A stretch of 64,000 bases of DNA from Eublepharis macularius (Eukaryota; Chordata; Lepidosauria; Squamata; Eublepharidae): NCBI RefSeq assembly GCF_028583425.1, contig NC_072797.1, forward strand, positions 22,044,001-22,108,000. The letters are read 5' to 3'. Shown piece after piece: positions 1 through 11,565 of this stretch (its first letter is position 1; each line of letters opens with the position of its first letter). The position numbers and the translations under genes were made by a program. The notes beneath the pieces are model-generated. The model searched no databases. It was given only the letters and a program-made list of their open reading frames with translations, and was not told the DNA's origin.

Positions 1-638
1 TCTGATGGCCAAACACAGACCTCCTGTGTTGCTGAATGGGCTCGTCGCCGTCTCCCCATGCCCGCTGTGCCCAGCGGCCGCCACCAGCACCCACCTTCCC
101 ACATAGCTGGGAATAGCAGTGCACCCTGCTTTGGCATCCACGATCCACGGCTCGGGAACAGGAGATGATCGGTGCGGATCATTAATTCGGGATCATTGCC
201 AGCGCCGATCCACGATCAGCTGGATTATTAATTTTTTTGGGATCATGCCCATCTCTAGTAATAAATGGCTCTCTTTTCCAAGTGGCACAGACGTGCCTGT
301 AATTTGAAGCCTTCAATGGGATGGTGACCCCCACTCTCTTTCCCTTCCCTTATAATTGTTGATCACATCTCTGTCAGGAACAGCTGCATCTGTTGAATTT
401 GGGCCTGCCACACAGCCATTGCAAGTACAGAGTTTCTAGCAATGCATAGCACCAAAGGCAAAAAAAAATATCAACAGATGCACCTTTTGCAGCATGAAGA
501 CCTGGTAAAAGGAAACTGCTGGGGTTTAGTTCGTGATGGGGCTTATAACAGAGGCTCTGTATCAGGCAGAAAATTGAGAGGTTCTGCCTTCCCCAGTGTA
601 GAGTTGTGAATATGTAAAACGTTCCCACCTGTTGAATG
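1..638. other. Intergenic flank, no gene recognised
   Basis: No open frame here looks like a conserved protein. The stretch lies on the side of RXFP3 where ADAMTS12 is found in other amniotes, but I recognise no ADAMTS12 exon in it or anywhere up to 14 kb. I see no clear repeat family in it. Confidence 0.4.
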
Positions 639-858
639 TAGGGTTGCCAGCTCTGGTTTGGGAAATTCTTGGAGATTTGGGGAGTGGAGCCTAGGGAAGG
701 CAGGGTTTGGAGAGGCAAGCCATCTCAGTGGTATATAATGCTGGTAGAGTCCACTTTGCAAGGTAGCCATTTTCTCCATGGGAACTGATCTCTGTCACCT
801 GGAGATCAGTTGTAATTCCAGGAGATCTCCAGCCACTACCTGGAGGTTGGGAACTGCA
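639..858 (-). mobile_element. Short hAT-type MITE (TAGGGTTGCC family), copy 1
   Basis: About 210 bp, starting TAGGGTTGCC and ending in a decayed inverted copy. The same body (AT-poor, with 'ggagatctccagccac' and 'ctggagatcagttgtaat' blocks) recurs near 3.5, 7.2, 31.7, 32.8, 34.7, 40.9 and 42.1 kb. The copy at 31.7 kb has an almost perfect 8-bp target duplication, which points to the hAT superfamily. No coding capacity. Confidence 0.6.
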
Positions 859-1639
859 GTTGAAAGCCAGTCATGGTACAAAAGCCCTGCCAAAAACCAG
901 GAAAGATGGCAACCCAAACACCAAGAAATGATTGTCAACATCTTCTAAGTATTGCCTAGGAGGGAGACGATGGCCACAGGTGGGTTTTCCTATCGCAAAG
1001 TAATGGGGAAAGCAGCATTTGAAGAAGCGTCTTCATCTCTACATCTCTTAAAGAGAAGTCCCTGTGAAGATCCAGCTTAGCCACCCTAAACTGGCCCTGT
1101 GCGCTCTTCAGCACATCATGTATTTGACAGTGCAGATGGTGCTGCCGTATGGTGAGGGAATGGGGCAACCAAGAGTGACAGACTCTGCTTTTGGGATGCC
1201 CTTTCCCAGGCTTTACCTGTCGTGGAGCTGATTATTTTGACAAGCAATGCGAATGGGGAGTTCACTCTCTTTGAAGCCTTTCAGTACCGTGCCAAAGTTC
1301 TAGTGATATATTTGGACATCCGTCAATCCCTTGCCTGAGAACACGCAGGAATCTCCCATCCCTGGTCAAGAGGAGATCAAGCGAAGCAGCCAAGCCTGCT
1401 TTGGTCAGCGACAAAATCCTGGACTGATACCTAAAATGGAAGTTTGTTCTGCTTTAAGGGCTCGTGTTGTCTGACAAGAGATCTGTGTAAGTGTCAAGCC
1501 TGCAGATTTTATATAGTTCTACCAAAGTTGGGTCATTGGTCCATATATTTACAGAACTGATGCTATAAAGGGTTGCAAAGCTGGAAGTTCAACAGAGCTC
1601 TTAAATCATGATGGGCGTTCTATATCAGACTTCAGGAGG

Positions 1640-1822
1640 GAAGGTGGCATGGTACAGCCTGGTCTTATTAGATCTCGGAAGCTAAGCAGGGCCAGTACTT
1701 GGATGAGAGACCCCCAAGGAAGACTCTGCAGAGGAAGGCAATGGCAGACCCCCTCTGCTTCTCACTTGCCTTGAAAGTTCCTTGCTGGAGTTACCATAAG
1801 TCAATTGTGACTTAACAGCATG
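1640..1822 (+). repeat. 5S-rRNA-derived SINE, copy 1
   Basis: The head matches the internal promoter part of 5S rRNA ('gatctcggaagctaagcagg', then 'agtacttggatgagagacc'). The tail ('ccataagtcaattgtgactt') matches the 3' end of RTE/Bov-B LINEs, one of which is present at 58.9 kb. 5S-derived SINEs with Bov-B tails are known from lizards. It is not a functional 5S gene. Confidence 0.75.
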
Positions 1823-2229
1823 TATATTCACAGACTTCAGCTGGTTTAACAAACATTCCCTCTTCCCAGGAGGAAGGTGTTAAAGATCTCTGATTTAAAA
1901 AAAAAACTTAGGACCCTCAAAGAACAATTCCAAAAATTTGGGAAGCTATCATAGGTAAGCTGGTATCATAAAAAAGAGATGAGTTTGCAACAGAAATGTG
2001 CCTTTTTAATTGCGTTCCAGAGTTGCAGCTTGTCACGCAGGACAGCTGGCATCGTTCTGCTAAGGCCCTGTCCGCCATTGCCAAGTGTTTCCCCAGGAAA
2101 AGGAGAAGGAATTGATAACATCTGAGGCAGCTGAACAAGACCAGTGGCTGAGCACTTGTCCTTCCCCGTTTTGTAGATATTATAGCCTAGCTTAGGCGTA
2201 AGGAGGGAAGGGAATTGGGCACATATGAG

Positions 2230-3350
2230 GAGACCTGCAGGAACAGACAAGCGGTCCATCTAGGCCAGTATTCTGTCTCACCCACGGGCCAACAACAGGT
2301 CATACAGGTCAAGGCCTTTCCCTGAAGTTACCTCCTGGCTCTAGTATTCAGAGAACGTGGAAGTTCCCTTCAGCCCCCATGGCTGATGGACCTATCCTCC
2401 ATGAATCCTTCAAATCCCCTTGGAAAGATGTCTGTGCCTGGGCCATCATTAGAACTGTGAATTCCACATTTTAATTACTCGTTGTGTAAAGTAGTATTTC
2501 CTTTTGTCTGTCCTGAATCTACTGCTCGTCAGCTTCATTGGATGCCCTCGAGTTCTAGTATTATGGGAGAAGGAGAAAAAAAAATCTGTCTATCCTCTCT
2601 GCCCCATGCATCATTTTATAAACCTCTGTCATGTCTCTCCCTTTACTTATCACTTTTCTAAACTTAAAAAGCCCCAGTCTCTCCAAATCCTTAATCGTCA
2701 CCTGTACTTTTTTCCAGCTCTGCAATATCTTGTGCACACACAGAACTGCACACACTATTCCAAATGAGGCCACACAAGGACAATATAATATTAGCTATCT
2801 TATTTTCAGTCCCTTTCCTAATAATTCCCAGCACTCAGTTTGCCTTTTTCACTGGTGCCGCACAATGGATTGACCCTTGAACTGAGCTACCCACTATGAC
2901 CCCAAAGTTTCCTTCTCTCCCAGTCACAGCAAGTTCAGACCCCGTTAGCACATACTTGAAGATTCCCCCACCCCTGTGCTTCACCTTCCACTTGCCTACC
3001 TTGAACTTTGCCACAGCCCAATTTGTGGCATTTCTCTGGGAGCTCTTCACAGTCAACCTCGGTTTTCACCCTCCTGAATAGTTTTTTGTGTCATATGCAA
3101 AGCTGGTCATGGCATTGCTCCCTCCCAATTCCAGGTCATTTATGAGCAACTTAAGTAGCATCACACACAATACCGATCCTTGTGGGATCCCACTGCTTAC
3201 TTCCCTCCGTTGAGAGAACTGAGCTTTGCCAGAGGTATTGGGCCTTTTGGTCGTGTCTGAACTGCACCAGTATAACCAGCACCAGCCTGGGATGACTTTC
3301 TGACTCATCAGTGGCTTGGAGAGTGTATTAAGTATTAAGTGCATATTAGA
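2230..3350 (-). mobile_element. CR1-like LINE, reverse transcriptase to 3' end, degraded
   Basis: On the minus strand the frame near 3070-3340 reads like CR1 reverse transcriptase (SSGIPQGSVL, then INDLE, then a decayed FADDTK motif as 'FAYDTKN'). At 2560-2770 it reads like the CR1 C-terminus (EVYKMMHG, 'RIDRFFF'). The 3' untranslated part follows at 2230-2500. Several interruptions make it a dead copy. Related 3' ends lie at 19.7, 31.5 and 34.7 kb, all in the same orientation. Confidence 0.75.
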
Positions 3351-3516
3351 TGATTTGTATATCTCAATTTAAATTGTAGTCTGTGTGTATTTTGTACATA
3401 AAACTGCAGTGTGGAAGAAAAGCAGGTTTAAAAAATAGATATGTATTCTGCAAAAGAGTGGATTTGGCCTTTTAAACAATAAAAGAGAAAAAATTGTAGT
3501 CCAACAGAATTGTACA

Positions 3517-3738
3517 TGTGGTTGCCAACTAGGGATGATACATTCCAGGAGATTTTGGGGGGTGGAGCATGAGGGATGGGGTTTGGGGAGGGGAGGGACC
3601 TCAGCGTGGTATAATGTCATACAGTCCACCCTCCAAAGCAGCCATTTGCTCCAAGGGAACTGATCTTTGTAGCCTGGAAATCAGTTGTAAATAATTCTGG
3701 GAGATCTCCAGCCACCATCAGGAAGTTGGCAGCCCTTC
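3517..3738 (-). mobile_element. Short hAT-type MITE (TAGGGTTGCC family), copy 2
   Basis: Same body as the copy at 639, with the ends 'gtggttgcc' and 'ttggcagccct' somewhat decayed. It sits about 170 bp beyond the CR1-like fragment. Confidence 0.55.
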
Positions 3739-4039
3739 ACCAGCCTCTGTGCCTGTGGCTTACAGAGCTTGGACTGCAGACAATAGCAAGTGATAATTGT
3801 ACCATAACAAGCTTAACTGACTGACTTATGCAGATGAAGTTGCTATCAAGGGTACAAAATCAGACCAGACCTTTTTTCCTGCTCACTTTGCAACCCTAAA
3901 TAGGAAGTGAAAGCACAGCAACATCCCTGAGCCCTTTACACAGAAGACAACATACAAATACAGATTGCCAATCCCTAGAGAAAAAAAATGTCCTGTCCCT
4001 TTAATAGAGGGTTAATGTGTGAAAATGGGCAGCTTTTCA

Positions 4040-4500
4040 TGGCGTGGAGATCTGAACCTGACCCTGCACCTGGGCAAAATCAACAGCTGCTGTACAGGTG
4101 CATTCTCTGTGGTGGCCCCCACTTTATGGAACGGCCTGCCTGAAGCAGTCAGGAAAAGTCCCCTTCGCCCAGCTTTCCACAAAACTGTGCAAAACTGCAT
4201 TATGCAGGAGAGCTTTTTTATACTGTCCTGTAAGGAAATGGTTCAGAGAGATGCACTGGCACAAGGATAGGTTCTGTAGACTATGCTACTGTGCACTGTC
4301 TGTTCCTGTATGTAGGCTCCTACTGGCTAATTCTACATTTGATTATGTTGTGGTTACTTATGTTGTGGTTCAATATTTATTTCCAGCTCTGTACCAGATT
4401 TCTGCTTGTTTTGTTTCAGCATTGTTTTTTAGTTCTGTATCGGATTTCTGCTTGTTTTCAAATTTCTGCTATCTTCACCCTATTGTATTGTTCATTTGGT
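4040..4500 (+). mobile_element. LINE C-terminal fragment (L2/CR1-like)
   Basis: The plus-strand frame contains 'APTLWNGLPEAVR', the motif found at the extreme C-terminus of L2/CR1-type LINE ORF2 proteins (consensus APxLWNxLPxxxR). A T-rich 3' region follows. A related fragment lies at 46.0 kb. Only the last tens of residues are present. Confidence 0.6.
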
Positions 4501-4505
4501 TTGCT

Positions 4506-4738
4506 GTAGTGGTTAAGAGCAGCAGGACTCTAATCTGGAGAGCCAGGTTTGATCCCCCACTCCTCCGCTTGAAGCCAGCTGGGTGACCTTGGGTCAGTCG
4601 CAGCTCTCTCAAAGCTCTCTCAGCCCCATCCACCTCACAGGGTGATTGTCGTGAGGTAATAATAACACACTTTGTGAACCGTTCAGAGTGGGCACTAAAT
4701 TGTCCTGAAGGGGGGGTATATAAATCGAATGTTGTAAT
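4506..4738 (+). repeat. tRNA-derived SINE, family A
   Basis: tRNA-like head ('gtggttaagagcagcaggac', B-box-like 'ccaggtttgatccccc'), then a conserved body ending 'gtatataaatcgaatgttg'. Other copies are at 20.4, 30.8 (minus), 61.5 (minus) and 63.7 kb. Not a tRNA gene: there is no anticodon arm that closes properly and the body continues past it. Confidence 0.75.
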
Positions 4739-4744
4739 ATTGAA

Positions 4745-5145
4745 CGTCCCAGCTGTCGATCGTATTGACTTATCGATCTGTATAAATATACAGGCAACAA
4801 CTCCTGGTGAAGACCTGGCAACACAGCAGCAGCATGGTTGTCAAGTTGCCGCTCGGAGACTTTAATTCCCAAACACTGTGGGAGATGAAGGAGGCGTGGC
4901 TTATTTTCTATGTCCTCCAGCTTGCACGTCAAACAGCGTGTGAGGAAGGAACGGAGGGAGAATCTGGCGCTGCTGCCATCTTTAACTGCATCAGCAAATT
5001 TAAAGGAAGTCCTAAATTTGTGACTAGCCACAATACATTGTTCATACATTTGCCTTATTCCAGTGAAGACATGCTGGTCTATAAAGGGCATTTCTCTGAC
5101 TAGCGACGGCTCTTCCGAGTCTTGGGCAGAGGTTTCCCCCACCAT
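4745..5145 (-). other. Unidentified open frame of about 130 codons
   Basis: On the minus strand, reading from 5145 with no stop until the frame runs into the SINE at 4738-4506 (stop at 4609). The non-SINE part begins MVGETSAQDSEEPS and contains a Cys-containing basic stretch (RSFLTRCLTCKLED) and a hydrophilic tail. Its composition is protein-like, unlike the T-rich or simple frames elsewhere, and it matches no LINE motif I know. I could not assign a family. It could be a piece of a retrocopied mRNA, an unrecognised transposon ORF, or chance. Confidence 0.3.
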
Positions 5146-5157
5146 CTACTCTTTGTT

Positions 5158-5224
5158 GCTTTTAACTGGGGTGCTGGGGATTGAACCTGGCACCTTCTGC
5201 ATGCCAAGCGGAAGCTCTACCTCC
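5158..5224 (-). repeat. Head fragment of tRNA-derived SINE, family B
   Basis: Reverse-strand tRNA-like head ('ggggattgaacctggcacc', 'tctgcatgccaagc') ending abruptly. Fuller copies of the family are at 11.0, 11.4, 19.5, 29.3, 39.4 and 63.5 kb. Confidence 0.55.
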
Positions 5225-5899
5225 ACCTGAAAATGCTAAGAACAGAGGTACTCTGGAGTGCCAAGCTGCTGCAGCTTGAGCGGTAAAAATAAAACCTTCT
5301 TGTCATCTGGAACAGTCCTGAAAATCGCCCTGTTGGCATACATGGAACGGTAGGGTCTATTTGCTTGACTGAGATCGCACTGAGGACCAAATTTGGTTTT
5401 TTCTCTCCTCCCCACCAGTCCCCAATCCGAAATTCATTTTCTAAAAAGCCTCTGATCAATCTGTGTCGAAAATGATCATTTTCATCCTGCAGCGCCCCTG
5501 CTGTGTTGTGTTTCCTTTGCAGACCTTGTCAAATGAAGAGAAGCTGTTTATTATGACTGCAAGGGTGGGCCAAGCAGATGTTTTCTACCTGAATACATTT
5601 AGGAAGGGAGGTAGGAACATTTTCAGTGTAATTGATTTGGGGGGGGGGAGCAAAAATGGATTCTTAAAGGCTTATATTGCATGTGCCATTGTATTTAATA
5701 AGAAAACCACACAACTCTGTGTAACCCAGTGTTTCTGTTTAGGACATTTATTGCTCTGGAGAATTCCTCAAGAATTTTACCCCTCTCTTTCTCACAGACC
5801 CCTTTTTGTGGGTCTGGCAAAAGGAATAAAATTAAAGGCCTCTGATGACTTTCATTTAATGCACTATTTTGCTGAATATTACATTAATAACATCCACAC

Positions 5900-6144
5900 C
5901 AGGGCTTTTTTCTGGGAAAAGAGGTGGTGGAACTCAGTGGGTTGCCCTTGGAGAAAATGGTCACATGGCTGGTGGCCCTGCCCCCCGATCTCCAGACAGA
6001 GGGGAGTTTAGATTGCCCTCCATGCTGTGGCCATCTCAACTCCCCTCTGTCTGGAGATCAGGGGGCGGGGCCACCAGCCATGTGACCATTTTCAAGAGGT
6101 TCCGGAACTCCGTTCCACCGCATTCCTGCTGGGAAAAAGCCCTG
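5900..6144. mobile_element. Fold-back hAT MITE (CAGGGCTTTTTT family), copy 1
   Basis: Ends CAGGGCTTTTTTCTGG and its inverted partner, flanked by the perfect 8-bp duplication ATCCACAC (5892-5899 and 6145-6152). The two halves are inverted copies of one another ('cacatggctggtggccc' facing 'gggccaccagccatgtg'), so single-stranded copies would form a long hairpin. An 8-bp target duplication and CAGGG termini are hAT hallmarks. Further copies lie at 8.7, 18.5, 45.0 and 50.1 kb. No transposase. Confidence 0.85.
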
Positions 6145-6149
6145 ATCCA

Positions 6150-7150
6150 CACAATTCATTATGTTGCTTCAGGCAAGTGAATACTGTGAGTCGACTCTCC
6201 ACCACCAGTTTTCCCTGGAGAGACAGCAGTGGACTGCAAGTGATGTGAAAAACCCGCCATGCGATCTCCCATTGGGGGAAGGTGATCTTCTAGGCCGTGT
6301 CCTCGATTAGAATCAACCCATCCACTGTATCCTTACTGTGTCCTTGTAGTGAAAGAGTTGGAATGGCTAGCTCTGAAAGAGCAAGCATCGTTTTCTCATA
6401 TTGGGAAGCTTACATTCAACAAACAGATTAATGTATGCGTGCCCCACAATTCTCAGATTCTTTGACTTAAAAAAAAACCTCACTGTGTTTGTATATGAAC
6501 TCGACACATGAGGAATGCTTTCAAATCAGTGGCACATTCAATCGCTTAATATCAGTTGCAAGAATTTGCAAATAAATTATTCACTTATGTAATCATGTAG
6601 AGCCACTAAAAGTAATTTGGGTCTCTTCTAATTAAATGCATCGAGGCAACTTCTTCATGATTAATGAGATTAGTGGTGGGTGAGTAAACCCATGTCGCGC
6701 TCCTCATCCTGGAAGAGAGAATAAAAATTTTTAAGGAGCAAGGGTGCATTTCTGATTTGAGGATGCTGCTTTTGCAGTTTGGGGCTGCAAACCTGAAGAT
6801 TCCAAAAACAACCTGATCGAGAGAGTGGCTGTCTTGGAAACCTAAAGAGCAGAAGACCTGCCTTGATGCTGTCCGTCTGCTCCAATACTCTGTTTCTAGC
6901 CGTGGCGGGCCAGCGCCAGGAGTCGGCGTGGATGAGCGCCTCTTGGGACCATGGCGTAGCGGAGGGTCCATACTGGAAGCTCTGGGTTGGTCTCCCATTT
7001 CCTAGGCTGTGGAGGAGGCAGGGTGCATAAAAACAAAGCCTTGCACACCTGGCCGAGTCTAGCGACACAGAGGTTCATTTTCACAATGCTTCAAGACCAA
7101 AAAAACCTTTTAAACTCTGACTTGGTGTTGAGAGTTGAGTTTCTGGCAGC
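6150..7150. other. Intergenic, no gene recognised
   Basis: The open frames on the minus strand here (6606-7084) are unlike any family I know and overlap each other in different frames, as chance frames do. No splice-flanked exon resembling ADAMTS12 was seen, and no clear repeat. Confidence 0.35.
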
Positions 7151-7154
7151 TAAG

Positions 7155-7575
7155 AGAATGAGCTGTGATCCAGGTTCAAATCTCACCTCTGCAATGAACT
7201 CTCTAGGGGCTTTAGGTAAGGTTGCCAGTCTCCAGATGGTAGCTGGAGATCTCCCAGAATTACAACTTATCTCCAGCCGACAGACATCAGCTCCCCTGGA
7301 GAAAATGGCAGCTCTGGAGGGTGGACTATATGGCATTATACCCTGCTCAGTCCCCTCTCTTCTCTCAACTCGACCTTCTTCAGGCTCCACCCCCAAAGTC
7401 TCCAGGAATTTCCCAACCTGGAGCTGGCAACCATAGGCAAGCCACTCTCTCTCGGCTCCAGTCTTCAATACGGAGATGATAGGACTGGCCTGCTTGACAG
7501 GGCTGTTGTAAGGGTTACAGAAAGATAACTTCTGCGAAGTGCTTTGAACAATGAAAGCACTATATAAACACTAAG
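7155..7575 (+). repeat. MIR-like tRNA SINE split by a later MITE
   Basis: The head at 7155-7216 ('gatccaggttcaaatctcac') and the tail at 7436-7575 ('gcaagccactctctctc' to 'gcactatataaac') read as one SINE interrupted by the MITE at 7217-7435. The SINE is therefore older than the MITE. Confidence 0.6.
7217..7435 (+). mobile_element. Short hAT-type MITE (TAGGGTTGCC family), copy 3, nested
   Basis: Runs from TAAGGTTGCC to GGCAACCATA, in the opposite orientation to copies 1 and 2, inserted inside a MIR-like SINE. The body is well preserved. No exact target duplication is visible. Confidence 0.65.
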
Positions 7576-7923
7576 TGTGTTTCTGTGTATGTCACAGGAA
7601 TTGATGCCTCTTCTGAACTACTTCCAGCATTCTTAGAATACGTCTCCAGGCATGCCAGTTTAAGGATCAGTTGATGCAGTTGCCATTGATTCCTAATTCT
7701 ATATTAGTAGTTCATCCTTACCCATTCAGAGTTGTTAGCGCAAATCTGATTCAAGAAACGCAAGGTGAACAGCTATGCCCCAGCAGCCACCCTTGAACCA
7801 CCCTAAATCACATGCACTGCAAGGTTATACCCAGTCCAAAGGTTCATTTTAGAGGGAAACTGAGAGCTTTGCATGGTCACTTACATAGTCCCTAATGCCC
7901 AGTTCATTCCTAACAGAGAAGGT

Positions 7924-8084
7924 GGCCATTTCCACACTGCTTACCTTCCCTCGGAATGACCCGAAACATCGCGCAAAAAACACGGAAGATCGCACAAATC
8001 TCGCGCGAGAAAATGCAATCTTCCGCGTTTTTTGCGCGATGTTCCAGGTCGTTCTGAGGGAAGGTAAGCAGTGTGGAAACAGCC
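7924..8084. mobile_element. CpG-rich fold-back MITE
   Basis: Inverted arms 'ggccatttccacactgctta' and its partner 'gcagtgtggaaacagcc' enclose a CpG-rich core with 'tcgcgcgag' near the axis. The unusually intact CpGs suggest a young or hypomethylated copy. A relative with the same core lies at 26.1 kb. Probably a PIF/Harbinger-like or other small-TSD MITE; the class is not settled. Confidence 0.6.
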
Positions 8085-8671
8085 GATGGTTGGGACTATA
8101 AGTAATAAACAGAACAATGAGGACAAGTCAATGGAGAGAGGTGGGGAAGTACTTGAACTGTCGATTATTAAGGTTGAACTCTTCCACTTAAAATCACTTT
8201 TACTCGTGACTGTAAGCAGCTGGAAGGGTCAGGCCAAGCTGCACTGACCCCAATCTGCTCATGCATGCATGAGGCTCCTGCTCTTCAAAATCATTTTAAT
8301 TATCATTCTGGAGTTGCCGCTGCTGCTGCTGTCGGCACTCCAGCTGGTGCTCTGTTCGCAAGTGATGCTTCTCTCCTTGGAAAGGTCATGACACTTCTCT
8401 GCAGCGCGGGCAAGGAAGGATCCTTCCCATTTGGGTAGTCATTAAAATATACAGGTGCATAATTACAGGAAGGCCAATAGCACAGAGTAGATAGAGCAGA
8501 TCTGTTCAGAGGTGGCACGAAGTTGGAAACGGGGCTGTAAATCTGGACCACTTTCTGGTGCATCCCCCCGTCAGTTCCAGTGAGTTAGCTCAGCTAAATG
8601 TCTGAGCTCTGATCTAGGAAGTCTCTGATTCAAATATCTTCTCTCCCATAAACTCACTGGATAGCCTTAGT

Positions 8672-8798
8672 CAGGGATTTTTTTCAGCTGGAACGCGGGG
8701 GAACGGAGTTCCGGAACCTCTTGAAAATGGTCACATGGCTGGTGGCCCCGCCCCCTGCTCTCCGGACAGAGGGGAGTTGAGATTGCCCTCCGCGCCGC
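8672..8798. mobile_element. Half copy of the CAGGGCTTTTTT MITE, copy 2
   Basis: Only the left half (CAGGGATTTTTTTCAG through 'gccctccgcgccgc') is present. The inverted second half is missing and a LINE fragment follows directly. Confidence 0.7.
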
Positions 8799-8799
8799 T

Positions 8800-9306
8800 G
8801 CCTTTCATTGAAGGGAAATATAGAAAGATCCCATGCGAGGACAGATGCTGCCGTTGCTCCATTGGTGAACTAGAATAACTTATTCATATGTTCTTTCGCT
8901 GTCCTTTCCATCAGGTCTATAGGGGTAAGTTTATTTCCCCACTCTTAGACAGACTAATTGCAGAGGCAAATAAGGCCTGCCTGGAGAAACTCCTAATGGA
9001 TGAAAATCCAACTATCTCCAGGCAGATAGCCAAATTCTGTCTCCATTTGGTTAAATTCCATAATAAAAAGCATAGCCATACATAGTCTGTCCTGCTCTTT
9101 TTACGATTTTAACGTCAATGTTTTAAATATTAGGATTACTGCAGTTCCCAGAGAACTATATACTTTTTAAGATAAGATTTTAAATGCTAAATGTATTTTT
9201 CTATGTCCTTTACATTTTTACACGGGATTTAACTATTCTATTGATTGCTAAGGATGTATTGCCATTGTAAAGGTCTCTGACTGCAAATAAATTCATTCAT
9301 TCACTA
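8800..9306 (+). mobile_element. LINE 3' end with ATTC tail
   Basis: A short frame at 8888-9085 has the 'FFRCPFHQVYR...FISPLLDRLI' pattern seen at the C-terminus of many non-LTR retrotransposons, after their Cys/His motif. The copy ends in 'aataaattcattcattcac', a short tandem tail. A related but longer fragment lies at 37.4-38.0 kb on the minus strand. The clade is uncertain. Confidence 0.55.
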
Positions 9307-9549
9307 GCTATGTGACAGCTCCAGCAGCAACAGAATGGAATTTTTGTTTAAATGGCATCACTGGAGTTGCAACCACAAGCAAACGGGACCAAAAGGAGTA
9401 ACTAGTTCTAGTTCGGTTCATTTTCCCCAAACCCGTAAACTATGTTCTACTAATAGAGCAAACAAAAACAAAAAAAAGCGAAATGCATCCTCTTTCAAAC
9501 TGTTTTCAACTATCTTAAAAACTATAGTCTGTATGAAAAAAATGGAATC

Positions 9550-9752
9550 CTGTCCTCAAGTCATAGCTGACTTATGGCAACCCCTGGCGGAGTTTTCAAG
9601 GCAAGAGACTACCAGAGGTGGTTTGCCATTGCCTGCCTCTGCAACCCTGGTCTTAGCTGGAGGTCTCCCATCCAATTACTAGCCAAAGCTGACCCTGCTT
9701 AGCTTCTGAGATCTGATGAGATGAGGCTCTCCTGGGCTATGCTGGTACCCAG
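9550..9752 (-). repeat. 5S-rRNA-derived SINE, copy 2
   Basis: Reverse orientation: Bov-B-type tail first ('caagtcatagctgacttatg'), then the body ('ggtttgccattgcctgcctc'), then the decayed 5S head ('gaccctgcttagcttctgag'). Confidence 0.7.
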
Positions 9753-10410
9753 CTTGTGAATACACTTCTCTCCTTTGCCCTTGAGCTATGGATGTCTCAT
9801 TAAGTGCAATACAAATAGATTAGGGATCTGTGTGGGCATCAGCCTACACAGACGTGTCCTCAAAGTAGCAAGTGGATTAATGAAAAGCAGGTTTCCTTCC
9901 TAGCAAGTGTTTGCGATTCCTTTAATATAGACTATTTATGCCTCACTTTTTATGATAAATGAGAACAAAGAAAAAAACATCTTCTTTTATGCAGCGCAGT
10001 GATAAACTGCTGACAATCTGTTCTTTATTCACTCGTACCCACTGCTTCTCTGCACTTAGAAGTGAATTAGTTAGCTGTATAATTTTGCAGCATCTCTGTC
10101 CTTAGTGGTGTAGCATTAGAGGAATCAGAAAATTATCAGCTTGGGGAGGATAGTAACATAGCTGGCAATTTCGGAAATGAGAATGTATTTACACAGAGGA
10201 AATTGTTGACATATTAAAGGCAGAGGAATCAAACCCCCACATTTTCCCTTGAGCAGTATGTTAGAGCCAGAAAAGTCCCAGCACTGGAAGCATGATGTCT
10301 TTTCCACATATAGTCTGTTACGGGGCTGGTTGGTACTTCTCCCCATTTCTGCTATAAAACAAAATCAGGAGAACGTGAAGACCAGCGTGAGTGCATAGCT
10401 TTCATAGATC

Positions 10411-10800
10411 TAAAAAGGTAAAGGTAGTCCCCCGTGCAAGCACTGAGTCATTACTGACCCAGGGGGGGGGATGTCACATCACGATGTTTTCTTGGCAGAC
10501 TTTTTATGGGGTGCTTTGTCATTGCCTTCCCCAGTCATCTACACTTTACCCCCAGGAAACCGGGTACTCATTTTACCGACTTCAGAAGGATGGAAGGCTG
10601 AGTCAACCTTGAACCAGTTATATGAACCCAGTTTCTGCCAGGATCAAACTCAGGTCATGAGCAGAGGTTGGGCTGCAGTACTGCAGCTTACCCACTGCCC
10701 CACAAGGCACCACCCTGTAAAAAGTCTGCCAATAAAACGTCAACCCCCGAGGGTCAGTAATGACTCGGTGCTTGCACAGGGGACTACCTTTACCTCATAG
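10411..10800 (-). repeat. tRNA-derived SINE, family C, with an inverted end copy
   Basis: The body runs from 'aggtaaaggtagtccccc' to the tRNA-like part ('gccaggatcaaactcaggtc' to 'cttacccactgccccac'). At 10738-10798 an inverted copy of the first 60 bp ('gtgcttgcacaggggactac') closes the element, so its ends can pair. This family also gives the short open frames seen here, which are not genes. Confidence 0.6.
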
Positions 10801-10974
10801 ATCTAAAGTGAACATAAATAGGGCAGAGGGAAAATATATCTCCTTAGCTGTCAGATGCACGAACCCACCATTCCACTCACAAACTCAGGTTATCCAAGCT
10901 ACTTCTGCACAGTTTGAGTCAGCTTTCAAATCCCAGTCTCCCCTGTCTAAGCCTAGCACTGTATTTACTAGGCA

Positions 10975-11160
10975 GCGGCAGGGACTCAGTGGCAGAGCAT
11001 CTGCTTGGCATGCACAAAGTCTTGGGTTCATTCCTCAGCATTTCCAGTTAAAAGGGTCGGATAGTAGGTGATGTGAAAGACCCTAGAGAGCTGCTGCCAG
11101 TCAGAGTAGACAATGCTGACCTTCATAGACCAATTGCCTGATTCAGAATTAAGCAGTCTG
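10975..11160 (+). repeat. tRNA-derived SINE, family B
   Basis: 'gcagagcatctgcttggcat' followed by the B box ('gggttcattcctcagc'), then 'gtgatgtgaaagaccct' and 'gagtagacaatgctgacc'. Confidence 0.75.
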
Positions 11161-11361
11161 ATGTGTTCATGTAGACTACGCCCAAATAGTTCTTTGGTCT
11201 GGGGCAAAACAATGAGGCATTGCCGTAGAGGGAATGGTCTTGCTGGTATTTCCCATGTAATTTTTTTTTTTAATGAACGGCATGTTAGGGTGGCACAGCC
11301 CCGAAAGAACTAAACATATACATTTTCAATAAAAGTCACCAAATGGCACAGGCAGAGGTGG

Positions 11362-11565
11362 TGGGAAGAGTTTGGTGAGGAGTTGTGATGCACTGGTAGA
11401 CCAGAAGGCCCCAGGTTCAATCCCCAGCATCTCCAATTAAAAGGATCTGGTAATGGGTGGGTGTGAAAGGAACCGAGACCCTGGAGAACCATTGCCAACC
11501 ACAGTAGACAATACTGACCTTGAAAGACCAAGGCTCTGACTCAGTAGAAGGGAGTCTCATAGGTG
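11362..11565 (+). repeat. tRNA-derived SINE, family B, second copy
   Basis: Same family and orientation as the copy 200 bp upstream: 'ccaggttcaatccccagcat' and 'gtagacaatactgacctt'. The two lie in tandem but differ enough to be separate insertions. Confidence 0.7.
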
